From the NCBI GenBank assembly GCA_029941785.1, contig JAPYTK010000012.1:1-39356 (forward strand): a stretch of DNA of 39,356 bases, read 5' to 3'. Position numbers and translations under genes: made by a program. Of the stretch, positions 16,302-24,477 are shown one piece after another; the stretch's first letter is position 1, and the number at the start of each line of letters is the position of its first letter. Below the pieces are notes generated by a model. That model was not told where the DNA came from. It worked only from the letters and a program-made list of their open reading frames with translations, and searched no databases. The stretch is from Polyangiaceae bacterium. GTDB lineage: Bacteria > Myxococcota_A > Polyangia > Polyangiales > Polyangiaceae.

Positions 16302-17621
16302 ATGGATGCAGAGCAAATCGTCGAGTTGTGTAAACGCCACACCGTCTTTTCCTGGGCGGCCCAGGGCAAGATCAACCCCCTCACGGTCGATCGCGCCAAG
16401 GGGATCTATTTCTGGGACAAGAGCGGCAAGCGGTACATCGATTTCAACTCGCAGTTGATGTGCGTCAACATTGGACACAACCATCCCAAGGTGGTCGCGG
16501 CGATCAAGGCCCAGGCCGACAAGTTGGTCTTCTCGTGGCCTGGTTCGGCGACGGAGCCGCGGGCCCGGCTCGGCAAACTGCTGAGCGAGATTTGCCCCGC
16601 TGACATCGACAAGTTCTTCTTCACCAACGGTGGTGCGGAGTGCAACGAGGCGGCGATCAAGATCGCCCGCCTGTACACCGGTCGGCACAAGATCCTCAGC
16701 TACTATCGGTCGTATCACGGCGGTACGCATGGGGCGATGCAGCTCACGGGCGATCCGCGCCGCTGGGCGACGGAGCCGGGGGCCCCCGGTTTCGTCAAGG
16801 TGATGAACCCGTACCCCTACCGCTATCGTTTTGGCAGCAGTGACGAGGAGATCACCGAGAACAATATTCGCTACCTATCGGAGGTCATCGACTACGAAGG
16901 TCCGCAGAACATCGCCGCCATGTTCATCGAGCCCGTACTCGGTACGAACGGGATCCAGGCGCCGCCCAAGGGTTATCTCGAGGCCTTGCGTGATCTGCTG
17001 CACAGCCACGGCATTTTACTGGTCGCCGATGAGGTGATGGCGGGCTTTGGTCGAACCGGGAAGTGGTTCAGTCATCAACACGCCGACGTCGTGCCGGATC
17101 TCATGTGCATGGCCAAAGGTTTGACCTCGGCGCACTTGCCTCTTGGTGCCCTGGGAATGCGGGCGAAGATCGCGCAGCATTTTGATGACAATGTGTTCTC
17201 TGCTGGCTTGACCTATAGCTCCCACGCGATGAGCCTCGCGGCGGGGATCGCGGCGGTCGAGGCGACGAGGGACGAGGGCTACGTCGACAACGCCGCGCGG
17301 ATGGAAGAGGTGATGCGAACGCATATGCGGGAGCTCGCTGCGAAGCACCCGAGCGTCGGGAGTTATCGGGCCACCGGTCTGTTCGGCGCGCTCGAGCTCC
17401 AGAAGAATGCCGCGGGCGATCCACTCAGTGGGTACAACGAGACGCATCCCGCGGTCCCGAAGCTCATTCGGGCGCTTCTCGAAAAGGGCCTGTTCACCCT
17501 CTCGCATTGGAACATGATCTTCTGCAATCCGCCGCTGTGCATCAACGAAGAGCAGCTTGGGGAATCTTTCAAACTGCTCGACGACTGCCTCGCGATCACC
17601 GACGACGTGTACGAGGGCTGA
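16302..17621 (+). CDS. Class III pyridoxal-phosphate aminotransferase
   Basis: A 439-residue fold-type I omega-aminotransferase. The family layout is clear: substrate-side N-terminus, NIGHNHPKV, the phosphate-binding TNGGAECNEAA segment, the cofactor-binding LLVADEVMAGFGRTG with its Asp, and PLP Lys272 in CMAKGLTS. It transfers an amino group from an amine or omega-amino acid, such as taurine, beta-alanine or a polyamine, to a keto acid. Taurine-pyruvate-like enzymes are the nearest impression, but substrate is unproven. The start is set by GGAG seven bases before the ATG at 16302; the frame extends 25 codons upstream but without a ribosome site. It is preceded by a good promoter and probably forms its own transcript. 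Confidence 0.9.
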   Translation: MDAEQIVELCKRHTVFSWAAQGKINPLTVDRAKGIYFWDKSGKRYIDFNSQLMCVNIGHNHPKVVAAIKAQADKLVFSWPGSATEPRARLGKLLSEICPADIDKFFFTNGGAECNEAAIKIARLYTGRHKILSYYRSYHGGTHGAMQLTGDPRRWATEPGAPGFVKVMNPYPYRYRFGSSDEEITENNIRYLSEVIDYEGPQNIAAMFIEPVLGTNGIQAPPKGYLEALRDLLHSHGILLVADEVMAGFGRTGKWFSHQHADVVPDLMCMAKGLTSAHLPLGALGMRAKIAQHFDDNVFSAGLTYSSHAMSLAAGIAAVEATRDEGYVDNAARMEEVMRTHMRELAAKHPSVGSYRATGLFGALELQKNAAGDPLSGYNETHPAVPKLIRALLEKGLFTLSHWNMIFCNPPLCINEEQLGESFKLLDDCLAITDDVYEG

Positions 17622-17689
17622 TCGCGCTGCGGGGGGGCGGCTGCGAAAGCGCCGGCTTTCTTACCGCGGCGACAGCTTGCGGCCCCGAC

Positions 17690-17736
17690 TGTTGCATGTG
17701 GCAACAACCGTGGCGCGCGCGCGTTGCCTTTGGCAA
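17690..17736 (+). promoter_or_regulatory. Two enhancer-like palindromes upstream of a sigma-54 promoter
   Basis: Two sites share the form TTGC-N5-GCAA: 17692-17704 (extended to TGTTGC-N5-GCAACA, 17690-17706) and 17724-17736. Their centres are 32 bp apart, about three helical turns, and lie roughly 107 and 75 bp upstream of the predicted start site. This is the usual placement for dimers of a sigma-54 activator (bacterial enhancer-binding protein). No such activator gene is in the window. Confidence 0.7.
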
Positions 17737-17778
17737 TCTTGAGGTCTTTCTGCGCCCGGGATAACGGCCCCTTAGCTC

Positions 17779-17794
17779 TGGCACGTGCTTTGCT
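17779..17794 (+). promoter_or_regulatory. Sigma-54 (-24/-12) promoter of the lipoprotein gene
   Basis: TGGCAC-N6-TTGCT with the invariant GG (17780-17781) and GC (17792-17793) separated by exactly 10 bp, a near-perfect RpoN element. Transcription should start near 17805, about 55 nt before the ATG at 17860. Transcription would require an ATP-dependent enhancer-binding protein; two candidate binding sites lie just upstream. Confidence 0.8.
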
Positions 17795-17859
17795 CTGCTT
17801 GGTCACCATACATCACCCCAAGCGCCTCATTCTTGGCGCGTTCACCGATGGAGGTACCC

Positions 17860-18963
17860 ATGCGTCATTCGATTACAACATTCGCTCTCATGTTCGCCCT
17901 TGGCTGCTCTGCTCAAGTTGGCGGCGACACCGACTCCGCTGCAGGCGCTGGAGGCGCTGGCGCGCAAGCCACCGCTGGCAGCGGTGGCTCTGACTCGGCA
18001 AGCTCGGCTGCGGGCCAGCAGCCTACTGACGAGGCGCCAGCGTTCATCGCGACGATGACCCATCTCGAAAGCGGATGGAATTATGATGGCCCCGACGGCA
18101 ACGCCAAATTTGACATAGACGTGCTCAAGATCCGTACAGGGATGGACATCTTCAGTGCGGCGGGCGGGATCATGACGGTCGAGTCGGAGGTCCCGTTTTC
18201 GACCAAGGCGATAGCGGTGAACAGTCCGATCTTCACCGATCTTCTTGCTGCGAACTTCGGCGTCGGTAGCCATTGCGACATCAAGTCAACCCTCGACATC
18301 AGTGACGAGGCGATGGCGGAGGAGTTTCGTCTGCGCAAGGAACCAATGGACCTTCTCATCGGTGCGGACAACAACCTGGGCTGCTCCGGCGGGGCATCGA
18401 AGAGTGACTGGGTCTTGGGGGCGCACCTCGCGGGTTTCAAGTACATCAATGGCATCGTCGGAATACACTATCTGTCGATGGACGAAGACGCGCGGCCCGA
18501 AGGTTGGACCGACGATTCGATCCTCAACGGCGGTCACTTTCATGACGTCTCACCCGTCGATCTCACCCACCGAATGCATCCTTTCATGATGGCGGATGCG
18601 ACGGATTTTGAGCCCGACGCGGACGGAGTGATTTTGGCCAATCCAGGAGAGCTCGGCTCGCTACCAAACTTCGCCGAGTTGGAAAAAGGACAGAGCTGTT
18701 CCAAGGGCTGTGCGCTCACGAGCGAAGATGTCGACGTCGCCATGGCGAAGATCGAAGAGAGCTTGGCCGTGCGGGATGCCGGAAGGGTGTTCAAGGTCGA
18801 TCTGTATCTGCCGCTGATGCTGTTCACCGAAGCGAACCGAGCCGTGCTCGAGAGCTTCATCGAGCAAGTCAACACGAAGTTCGTCGAGACGGGACGTCTG
18901 CAGTGGGGCAGCCAGCGGGACGTCTACGAAGCGTACGTTGCCTACAACGCGACCGCGCCTTGA
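17860..18963 (+). CDS. Secreted lipoprotein with polysaccharide-deacetylase-like core (tentative)
   Basis: A 367-residue lipoprotein: short signal peptide ending in the ALGC lipobox (Cys near residue 16), a Gly/Ala/Ser-rich linker of about 45 residues, then a globular domain. GGAGG five bases upstream fixes the ATG at 17860; the open frame runs further upstream over the promoter. The core has GVGSHCDI, an acidic DVLKIRTGMDIF strand and IGADNNLGCSGG, a pattern loosely like NodB/polysaccharide-deacetylase barrels, but the metal triad is not clearly recognisable and I do not assign a reaction. It is the only gene here behind a sigma-54 promoter, so it is probably condition-specific, for example developmental or starvation-linked. 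It ends 5 bp from the convergent TetR gene. Confidence 0.75.
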   Translation: MRHSITTFALMFALGCSAQVGGDTDSAAGAGGAGAQATAGSGGSDSASSAAGQQPTDEAPAFIATMTHLESGWNYDGPDGNAKFDIDVLKIRTGMDIFSAAGGIMTVESEVPFSTKAIAVNSPIFTDLLAANFGVGSHCDIKSTLDISDEAMAEEFRLRKEPMDLLIGADNNLGCSGGASKSDWVLGAHLAGFKYINGIVGIHYLSMDEDARPEGWTDDSILNGGHFHDVSPVDLTHRMHPFMMADATDFEPDADGVILANPGELGSLPNFAELEKGQSCSKGCALTSEDVDVAMAKIEESLAVRDAGRVFKVDLYLPLMLFTEANRAVLESFIEQVNTKFVETGRLQWGSQRDVYEAYVAYNATAP

Positions 18964-18968
18964 GTTCT

Positions 18969-19622
18969 TCAGCTGGGGAGCAGCAAGGCGTGCGCCGCTT
19001 CGCTTAGATGTTTCTCCACCGCCGCGAGCGTGATTTCGTCATGCTCGCGGCGCGATTCGGTTGTGACGCCCAGGAGTTCGTTCATCTCGTCCGGGGGCAG
19101 CAAGGCGTATCGCACGATGAGAAGACTGCAACTTCGTAAGGCCAAGCGCAGAGCCAAAGGATCCTTTCCGGTCGCGTCGCCGAGCCAGCTGCTCGTCGCG
19201 TCGAGAAAAGGAAGCAAGAAGTCTCCTCGTCGCTGGCCGTGTGCCTGGTGACCATCGATCGCGTCACGGGTTGTCATGCGCACCGCCGACAGATGCTGCA
19301 AACAGAAGCGAAAACTCGTTTGCACGATGCGCGTGATGAGCTCGCGGAGATCCAGGTCGGCTTGGACGACGGCGTCACGCGCGATCTCGCCCAGCTCGTC
19401 TTGCAAGGTCGCAAGCTCGGCGTACATGGCCTCGACGACGGCCTCGCGCAGCTCGGCCTTGCTCCCGAAGTAGTGGTGTACCGTGGCTTGGCTTACTTTT
19501 GCGGCGCGCGCGATGTCCCGCATGGACGAGCCGTCGGATCCTCGATCCGAGAAAAGTTGGCTCGCGGCTGTCAGGACACGGTGACGGGTTTGCGTGGCGT
19601 TTGCGTCGGTGGGTCGGGCCAT
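18969..19622 (-). CDS. TetR-family transcriptional regulator
   Basis: A 217-residue regulator with an N-terminal helix-turn-helix (about residues 13-60, including DIARAAKVSQATVHHYFGSKAELREAV-type TetR signature features) and a helical ligand-binding domain. It starts within the 3' end of the sterol-desaturase-family gene, overlapping it by 52 bp in another frame on the same strand, so the two are co-transcribed and probably translationally coupled. The operon begins next to a perfect 24-bp palindrome (20583-20606), the most likely binding site; autoregulation of the operon is therefore inferred. The inducer is unknown but could be a lipid substrate or product of the neighbouring enzyme. Confidence 0.9.
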   Translation of the reverse strand: MARPTDANATQTRHRVLTAASQLFSDRGSDGSSMRDIARAAKVSQATVHHYFGSKAELREAVVEAMYAELATLQDELGEIARDAVVQADLDLRELITRIVQTSFRFCLQHLSAVRMTTRDAIDGHQAHGQRRGDFLLPFLDATSSWLGDATGKDPLALRLALRSCSLLIVRYALLPPDEMNELLGVTTESRREHDEITLAAVEKHLSEAAHALLLPS

Positions 19623-20575
19623 GATGTTCCGGGTTTCGTCGTCGCTGGGTTGGGAGGCGGAGGTGTTATCGTGCTCCGCCGGTAGCGGCTCGTGTTTCGC
19701 TTGTACGTGAAGGGCAGGCCGAGGTGCAGCCAGAAATGGTCCGGCAAGGAAGCCTCGTTAAGCCCGATCGCAGCTGATGGTCTCTGGCCCTGAGGGGCGT
19801 GGCGCGTGCCAAAGACGACGTCCCACACAATCAGGTTGCTGCCGTAGTTGGCGTTGGACTCGGCGAGCAGGCGGCTGTGGTGATAATGATGCAGATCGGG
19901 TCCGGCGAAAACCCACGCGAGGGGGCCCAAGCGCATGTCGATGTTGGCGTGTTGAAGCAGGCCGTTGACTCCAGTGAAGACGTTGAGCAAGGCGATGGTT
20001 TCGATCGGTGCGCCGAGCAGCACCAGCGGTGCCGTGCTCACGAAGAAGGTCGTGGCGATGTTGATGGGGTGGGTGCGTCCGGCGGCCAAGCTATGCATCT
20101 TCTCGGCACTGTGGTGCACGGCGTGGATGGGCCACAGGGGTAACAGCTCGTGGTAGGTGCGGTGTGCCCAATAGGTACCAAACTCTGCGACGAGCAAGGC
20201 GCCGAGCAGTTGCAGGCCGAGGGGTGCATCGCTCGGCCATAGGGCGAGACCCCAGGTGAGCAGCCTCTCGGTGCCGGCATGAAGTGCACCGATGGTCGCC
20301 GCGTGCAGCAGGCTCGGCACCGCCGCGGAACTGAGCAGGGAATGTGACAAGTCGACGACCCACGTCCGTCGATTTGGTCGCCATGACCGGTGGTGCGGCC
20401 ACCGCCTCTCGATCACCTGGATCACGAGGGCAGGCAGGAGGATAGCCAAGCTGACGCTCGGGCCGCTGGCCAGGCCAAGCCACTGAAGGGCCCAGCTTCC
20501 GCTGAGGCTCGCGACGAGCAGCAGGGGGTAAAGCGCCCACGTCCGTACCGGTTGTCGTGGGCGGCTCGGATGCAT
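19571..20575 (-). CDS. Sterol desaturase/fatty-acid hydroxylase-superfamily di-iron membrane enzyme
   Basis: A 334-residue integral membrane protein with the di-iron histidine boxes of the superfamily: HRTYH (138-142), HAVHH (151-155) and HHYHH (229-233), plus a further His-rich segment around 161-169. Several membrane spans surround them. Members hydroxylate or desaturate sterols, fatty acids, alkylglycerols or carotenoids using O2; the exact substrate is not readable. A Pro/Thr-rich tail of about 40 residues after the last conserved part overlaps the TetR start. It is the first gene of the operon and begins only seven bases after the palindrome, so the transcript could be nearly leaderless. 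In a window with sterol-transporter-like genes, a sterol or sterol-like lipid is an attractive substrate but unproven. Confidence 0.87.
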   Translation of the reverse strand: MHPSRPRQPVRTWALYPLLLVASLSGSWALQWLGLASGPSVSLAILLPALVIQVIERRWPHHRSWRPNRRTWVVDLSHSLLSSAAVPSLLHAATIGALHAGTERLLTWGLALWPSDAPLGLQLLGALLVAEFGTYWAHRTYHELLPLWPIHAVHHSAEKMHSLAAGRTHPINIATTFFVSTAPLVLLGAPIETIALLNVFTGVNGLLQHANIDMRLGPLAWVFAGPDLHHYHHSRLLAESNANYGSNLIVWDVVFGTRHAPQGQRPSAAIGLNEASLPDHFWLHLGLPFTYKRNTSRYRRSTITPPPPNPATTKPGTSWPDPPTQTPRKPVTVS

Positions 20576-20582
20576 GCTCGTT

Positions 20583-20606
20583 AATTAATCGATCGATCGA
20601 TTAATT
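20583..20606. promoter_or_regulatory. Perfect 24-bp palindrome, probable TetR operator
   Basis: The 24 bases form an exact inverted repeat: AATTAAT arms around a GATC-repeat core centred at 20594/20595. It is strikingly AT-rich for this genome. On the minus strand a -35-like TTGCAA touches its distal edge and a weak TTAATT/TAATTA -10-like block overlaps its proximal arm, so bound repressor would occlude the promoter of the desaturase/tetR operon. It also lies in the 99-bp divergent region shared with the HExxH lipoprotein gene. Confidence 0.75.
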
Positions 20607-20674
20607 GCAAGAGGGCCAGCGCCTGATCCGTGCTTTTCTCGTCACATTCGCCAGCTGATTCGCGATGAGGGGAT

Positions 20675-21610
20675 ATGAATTCACTATGGACGCCGTTGAT
20701 TTTGGCGTGCTGCTTGCTCGGCTGCACTCCCGCCGAACCTACCCATCTGATGGCCAAGGGGCCGGGTGTTCGCCCGCCCGTCCTGCAGCGCGCGATCCCC
20801 GAACCCCTGCGCGGAAGGCCGCACCCCGCCCGCAGCACAGACTACGCGAAACACCTCCGCCTGCTTCGCCAGCGTTTGCCCAACGGTTTCACGGTGGTTC
20901 TCGAGCCTCCTTTCGTCGTGATCGGCGACGAGTCGCCCGCGCGGGTGCGTCAGCGCGCCGCCGGCACGGTCCGGTGGGCGGTCAAGCGGCTGAAGCGCGC
21001 CTACTTCCCCGACGATCCGAAACACATCCTCGATATCTGGCTCTTCAAAGATGGGCGCAGCTATCGGGAGCATGCGAAGCGTCTTTTTGGAGAAATGCCC
21101 GATACCCCTTATGGCTACTATTCTTCCTCGGATCGGGCCTTGGTCATGAACATCTCGACCGGGGGCGGCACCCTCGTGCACGAGATCGTGCATCCTTTCA
21201 TGGAGGCGAACTTTCCGTCGTGTCCAGCTTGGTTCAACGAAGGGCTCGGCTCCTTGTACGAACAATCGGCCAGTCGCGGGCAGCAGATCATTGGACTCAC
21301 GAATTGGCGTTTGGCTGGTCTGCAGCGCGCGATTCGTGCCGCTAGGCTGCCGTCATTCGAGCAGCTGACGCGCACGAGCAGCCGTGCCTTTTACGATCGG
21401 GATCCGGGGACCAACTATGCCCAAGCACGTTATCTGCTCTACTACTTGCAGGAGCGTGGTCTCCTGCGGCGCTACTATCGCGTCTATCATGCGCAAAGGC
21501 GCCGGGACCCTACGGGGTATCAGAGCTTGAGACAGGTCCTTGGCGAGACGGACATGACGCGCTTCCAGAAGCGGTGGGAGCGCTACGTGCTCACGCTGCA
21601 GTTTCCGTGA
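20675..21610 (+). CDS. Lipoprotein with HExxH gluzincin-type metallopeptidase domain
   Basis: A 311-residue protein with a lipoprotein signal (LLGC lipobox, Cys17) and a globular domain with HEIVH at residues 169-173 followed by Glu189 in WFNEG. This HExxH...NEG arrangement is the zinc site of gluzincin/peptidase-MA-like families, so a periplasmic or outer-membrane-attached zinc hydrolase is likely. Substrate unknown. GAGG four bases upstream supports the ATG at 20675. It is divergent from the desaturase/tetR operon and convergent with the DUF1302 barrel gene (12 bp apart). Whether the palindrome at 20583-20606 also affects this gene cannot be told. Confidence 0.8.
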   Translation: MNSLWTPLILACCLLGCTPAEPTHLMAKGPGVRPPVLQRAIPEPLRGRPHPARSTDYAKHLRLLRQRLPNGFTVVLEPPFVVIGDESPARVRQRAAGTVRWAVKRLKRAYFPDDPKHILDIWLFKDGRSYREHAKRLFGEMPDTPYGYYSSSDRALVMNISTGGGTLVHEIVHPFMEANFPSCPAWFNEGLGSLYEQSASRGQQIIGLTNWRLAGLQRAIRAARLPSFEQLTRTSSRAFYDRDPGTNYAQARYLLYYLQERGLLRRYYRVYHAQRRRDPTGYQSLRQVLGETDMTRFQKRWERYVLTLQFP

Positions 21611-21622
21611 CGAGCGAGCAAG

Positions 21623-23377
21623 CTAGAAACTGAAGCGGCCTCGGGTCCACACCATCGAGCCACCGGCGGCCGGATCGCCGAATTTGGTGTGCTTCTCGCC
21701 GAGCTGCACCAGCGCGCCGCCCTCCAGCTCGAGGCCATTGCCAAAGTTGTAGGCGAGCTGCGGGTAGATGACCGCGCTGTGACCTTTTTGACTGAAGGGG
21801 CCGTAGTGTCGCCTCTTTCGCGTCGCGCTAGCTGCGTCGTAAAAACTCTCGTCGATGCCGTTCAAGGCCAACATTCCGAAGAGGCGCAGCAGTCCCTTGT
21901 TGTTCGAAAATCGAAAGTCGATGCCCGCCACGGCGTAATCGGCAAGGCGGGGCGCGAGCAGTTCGTAGGCGCACTTCGTGCCGTCCTTCCCAAGCGCGCA
22001 CACCACCGAATCGGCATCCTCGCTCGTGACGCCGCTGGCTCGCAGAACCTCGCCGTCCTGGATGAAGTCGCCGGCACCGAATTCGTCGACGATCCCGTGC
22101 ACCCATTGAACGTTGGCGTACACATACTCGCTGAAGGTGTAATCGAGGCCCACGCTCCACTTGGCGAAGGGGGTGTCGTCGAGCACGATCGGACGCTCGC
22201 CTCCGGGATAGTCATATTCACCCGCGGGAAAGCTCGCACCGGCGAGCTCGATGGGGTCCGTGGTGATGCTCATCCTCGACTTTTCCGGTGAAGCGTGGTC
22301 GCCAGGAACGATGAGCGCCGCCTCGATGCGGTAACCCACGGCCTTGATCGAGCTGGACAGTTTTTTCAGCAGGCCGATCTCGCCCGCCATGTTAAACCCG
22401 TAGACGTGCATCTCCGGGTAGGTGAGCGTGACGTCCTGCATGAGGCGGCCCGCGATGCACTGCGTGGCGTCGTTGGGGTTGCATTGCGGGGTGGTTTCTT
22501 GGCGAATGTGATTGCTGAGCGCGATCGGAAAATCGTGGCGACCACGGTAGTAGCTAAGCGCGAGGTCCTGGCCGCCAACCATGCCGTCGAGGCGAAAGGC
22601 GAACTGCATGTTCTCGAAGGTCGGGTCTGGCAGCACGGTCTTGATATCGCCGATGATGACCGGGCTGTTGCCGAGGCCCGCCGCGAGGGCATTCTCCGAC
22701 TCGATGCGGTGTCGTATGCGCTCATCGAGCATTGGGAGACGATCGATGGCGGCCGCTGCGAGCTGACCGGAGCGGGGCAAGGCGGCCGGTCTGAAGATCG
22801 GCACGAGCACGCCGCTCAGTGACCAGGTTTCGTCGACCCAATAATCCAGTTTGGCCATCACGTTGCCGAGCTGGTCGCCAAACTTGAGGGGATCTTCCAA
22901 ATCGTCAGCGTTGAGGTTGTTTGTAGGATTGAATTGATCGCCTACGCCCCACATCACGAGCTGTTGGCCGAGCCGCAGGTCGAGCCCTTCGATGAACACA
23001 TCCTTGACCTGAACATAGAGGGAGTGAACATCGAAGCGATAGGGATCGAGTTTCTCTCGTCGTGTGAGATCGCTGAGGTGCTCGACGTCGGCAGCGTAGC
23101 CGTACAGCACGAAGTCCACGTCCGCCTTGGCTGACACAGCACCCATGGACGCGTTGAGCCGGGCGCCGAAGAGGTTCTCGTTGCGGGCGATCCCGGCGGG
23201 CAGTGAGCGACGGCCGTACCAATCGCCGACGGAGACTTCTTTTGCGCGGAAGCGAATGTCGCTTTGGACGATGCCACCGAAAGTCACTTCGGGTTCGTCT
23301 TGCGCCAAGGCACCGGCAGACAATGTGAAACATGTTCCACAAATGGCCGCGAGGAAACACGTCTTCGAGTTCGTCAT
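21623..23377 (-). CDS. DUF1302-family outer-membrane beta-barrel
   Basis: A 584-residue outer-membrane protein. A signal peptide ends near ALA-QDEP (about residue 25). The conserved part of DUF1302 proteins is evident around residues 130-190: LRLGQQLVMWG, DQFNPTNNLN and the DPLKFGDQ stretch, then many amphipathic strands, ending in Phe (RGRFSF) as barrel proteins do for BAM recognition. DUF1302 proteins are typically encoded with RND exporters and LolA-like or DUF1329 carriers, where they are thought to move hydrophobic compounds across the outer membrane. It is last in the order aminotransferase, RND, LolA-like, DUF1302, with a 158-bp gap before it in which I see no clear terminator. Confidence 0.85.
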   Translation of the reverse strand: MTNSKTCFLAAICGTCFTLSAGALAQDEPEVTFGGIVQSDIRFRAKEVSVGDWYGRRSLPAGIARNENLFGARLNASMGAVSAKADVDFVLYGYAADVEHLSDLTRREKLDPYRFDVHSLYVQVKDVFIEGLDLRLGQQLVMWGVGDQFNPTNNLNADDLEDPLKFGDQLGNVMAKLDYWVDETWSLSGVLVPIFRPAALPRSGQLAAAAIDRLPMLDERIRHRIESENALAAGLGNSPVIIGDIKTVLPDPTFENMQFAFRLDGMVGGQDLALSYYRGRHDFPIALSNHIRQETTPQCNPNDATQCIAGRLMQDVTLTYPEMHVYGFNMAGEIGLLKKLSSSIKAVGYRIEAALIVPGDHASPEKSRMSITTDPIELAGASFPAGEYDYPGGERPIVLDDTPFAKWSVGLDYTFSEYVYANVQWVHGIVDEFGAGDFIQDGEVLRASGVTSEDADSVVCALGKDGTKCAYELLAPRLADYAVAGIDFRFSNNKGLLRLFGMLALNGIDESFYDAASATRKRRHYGPFSQKGHSAVIYPQLAYNFGNGLELEGGALVQLGEKHTKFGDPAAGGSMVWTRGRFSF

Positions 23378-23535
23378 AAGAGGCCAAAGCTACTACGGGG
23401 CTGGCGCGCGAACAACTGCGCGGCCGCCCACCGAGGAGCCTCATCGCTTCGGGTGTGCGACGGATCGAGCGCGGTCGTTGCGACCTGCGATCACTCCACT
23501 GGCTTCGCGCTGCGGAGCCTCGAGTGTTGACGAAC

Positions 23536-24297
23536 TCAGCGCAAGTTGCGCTTGCTGAACAGCTTCTTGGAGATCGTGGGATTGATCTTGTGTTTGGTGA
23601 GCGTCAGCTCCGACCAGAGGCCGCCCTTGGCGTGGTTGATCATCTTCATCGTGCGGGCCGTGCAAACCTTGCCATCGCATAGGTACTCTTTCCGGGTCTC
23701 GCTCTTGACGTGACTCCCGCCCTTGTCGAAGTACTTGAACGACGTTGGCAGCATTTTACCGTCGATGGTCATGACAATGCGACCGTAGGCGACCGCGGCG
23801 CCGGCGCGTGCTGTGAGATTGAGCGTGCTGCCGCTCTTGGTGCATCCGTACTCGGGGCTGTAGCGCGTCAGGTTCATATCCGCCGCGCTGAAGGCCGTGC
23901 CGAGAAAGCTCTGATCGCTGGTGTGACTGTCGACCTTCCTCACTTTGCGAAAACTGGGAAGGTAGATCCACATTTTGGTGGGAGACTTGCTGAGCACCTT
24001 GGTGCCTTTGAGATCGCCGGGGGCGAGCAGCTCGGTGAATTGCTTCTTCTTCGTTTTCGTGGCCTTGAAGCGGGTCCGCAGTTTCATGGTCGTGGCCGTT
24101 TTACCGGGCTCTTGGGTCACCATCGTGTAGTGAAGATCCAGGCTCTTGTAGCTATTGAGCGCGCCGTCGACCTGCTTGAGGGTCGCCTCGCAGTTCGCGT
24201 CGGCTGTCGCTTCCGATGGCGCCAAACAGGTGACGATCATGGCCGCGGTGGCCCCCATGAGAACTCTTGAAATCACGTTACTTCGACCCCTCGACAT
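23536..24297 (-). CDS. Periplasmic LolA-like lipid carrier (outer membrane lipoprotein-sorting family)
   Basis: A 253-residue secreted protein: signal peptide cleaved near residue 32 (ATA-DAN), then a half-barrel LolA/LppX-type fold. The family hallmarks are KMWIYLPSFRKVRKV followed by QSFLGTAFSAADM, and a final helix/strand set ending KRNLR. The start has AGGAAGGG about eight bases upstream. Such proteins carry lipids across the periplasm between an RND exporter and an outer-membrane barrel; here both partners flank it. A 179-bp gap separates it from the RND gene and contains two palindromes (24436-24477) and a possible -10 box (GATAAT on minus, 24358-24363), so it may also have its own promoter. 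Confidence 0.85.
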   Translation of the reverse strand: MSRGRSNVISRVLMGATAAMIVTCLAPSEATADANCEATLKQVDGALNSYKSLDLHYTMVTQEPGKTATTMKLRTRFKATKTKKKQFTELLAPGDLKGTKVLSKSPTKMWIYLPSFRKVRKVDSHTSDQSFLGTAFSAADMNLTRYSPEYGCTKSGSTLNLTARAGAAVAYGRIVMTIDGKMLPTSFKYFDKGGSHVKSETRKEYLCDGKVCTARTMKMINHAKGGLWSELTLTKHKINPTISKKLFSKRNLR

Positions 24298-24435
24298 TGC
24301 GTCACCCTTCCTGCGCTAGACCACGCCGCGGCGTACCACGGACATGACTACGACGTGATTATCATCAAATGTATTCAGGAAGAAGTGCGCCGCGCTTTAG
24401 CACGCGGTGAAGCAGGCTTTCGACGGCGCGCACGT

Positions 24436-24477
24436 GAACATGTTCCATTTGTGTGCGCTATGGCGATGAACGTGTTC
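24436..24477. promoter_or_regulatory. Two GAACRTGTTC palindromes, 32 bp apart
   Basis: GAACATGTTC (24436-24445) is a perfect 10-bp palindrome; GAACGTGTTC (24468-24477) is the same with one central mismatch. Centre spacing is 32 bp, about three turns. They lie about 140-180 bp upstream of the LolA-like gene and touch the stop codon of the RND gene. A binding site for a dimeric regulator of the LolA-like/DUF1302 genes is a reasonable inference; the regulator is unknown. Confidence 0.4.

Noticed and set aside
23325-23340. GTGAAACATGTTCCAC as a parS site or as an operator in its own right
   Set aside because: It does not match the parS consensus (TGTTTCACGTGAAACA) in its centre, and it lies in the signal-peptide codons of the DUF1302 gene. 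I keep it only as a weak relative of the upstream palindromes.
24436-24477. GAACATGTTC as an SOS (LexA) box
   Set aside because: The Gram-positive LexA box is GAAC-N4-GTTC, and these sites have only two central bases. No SOS gene is adjacent.
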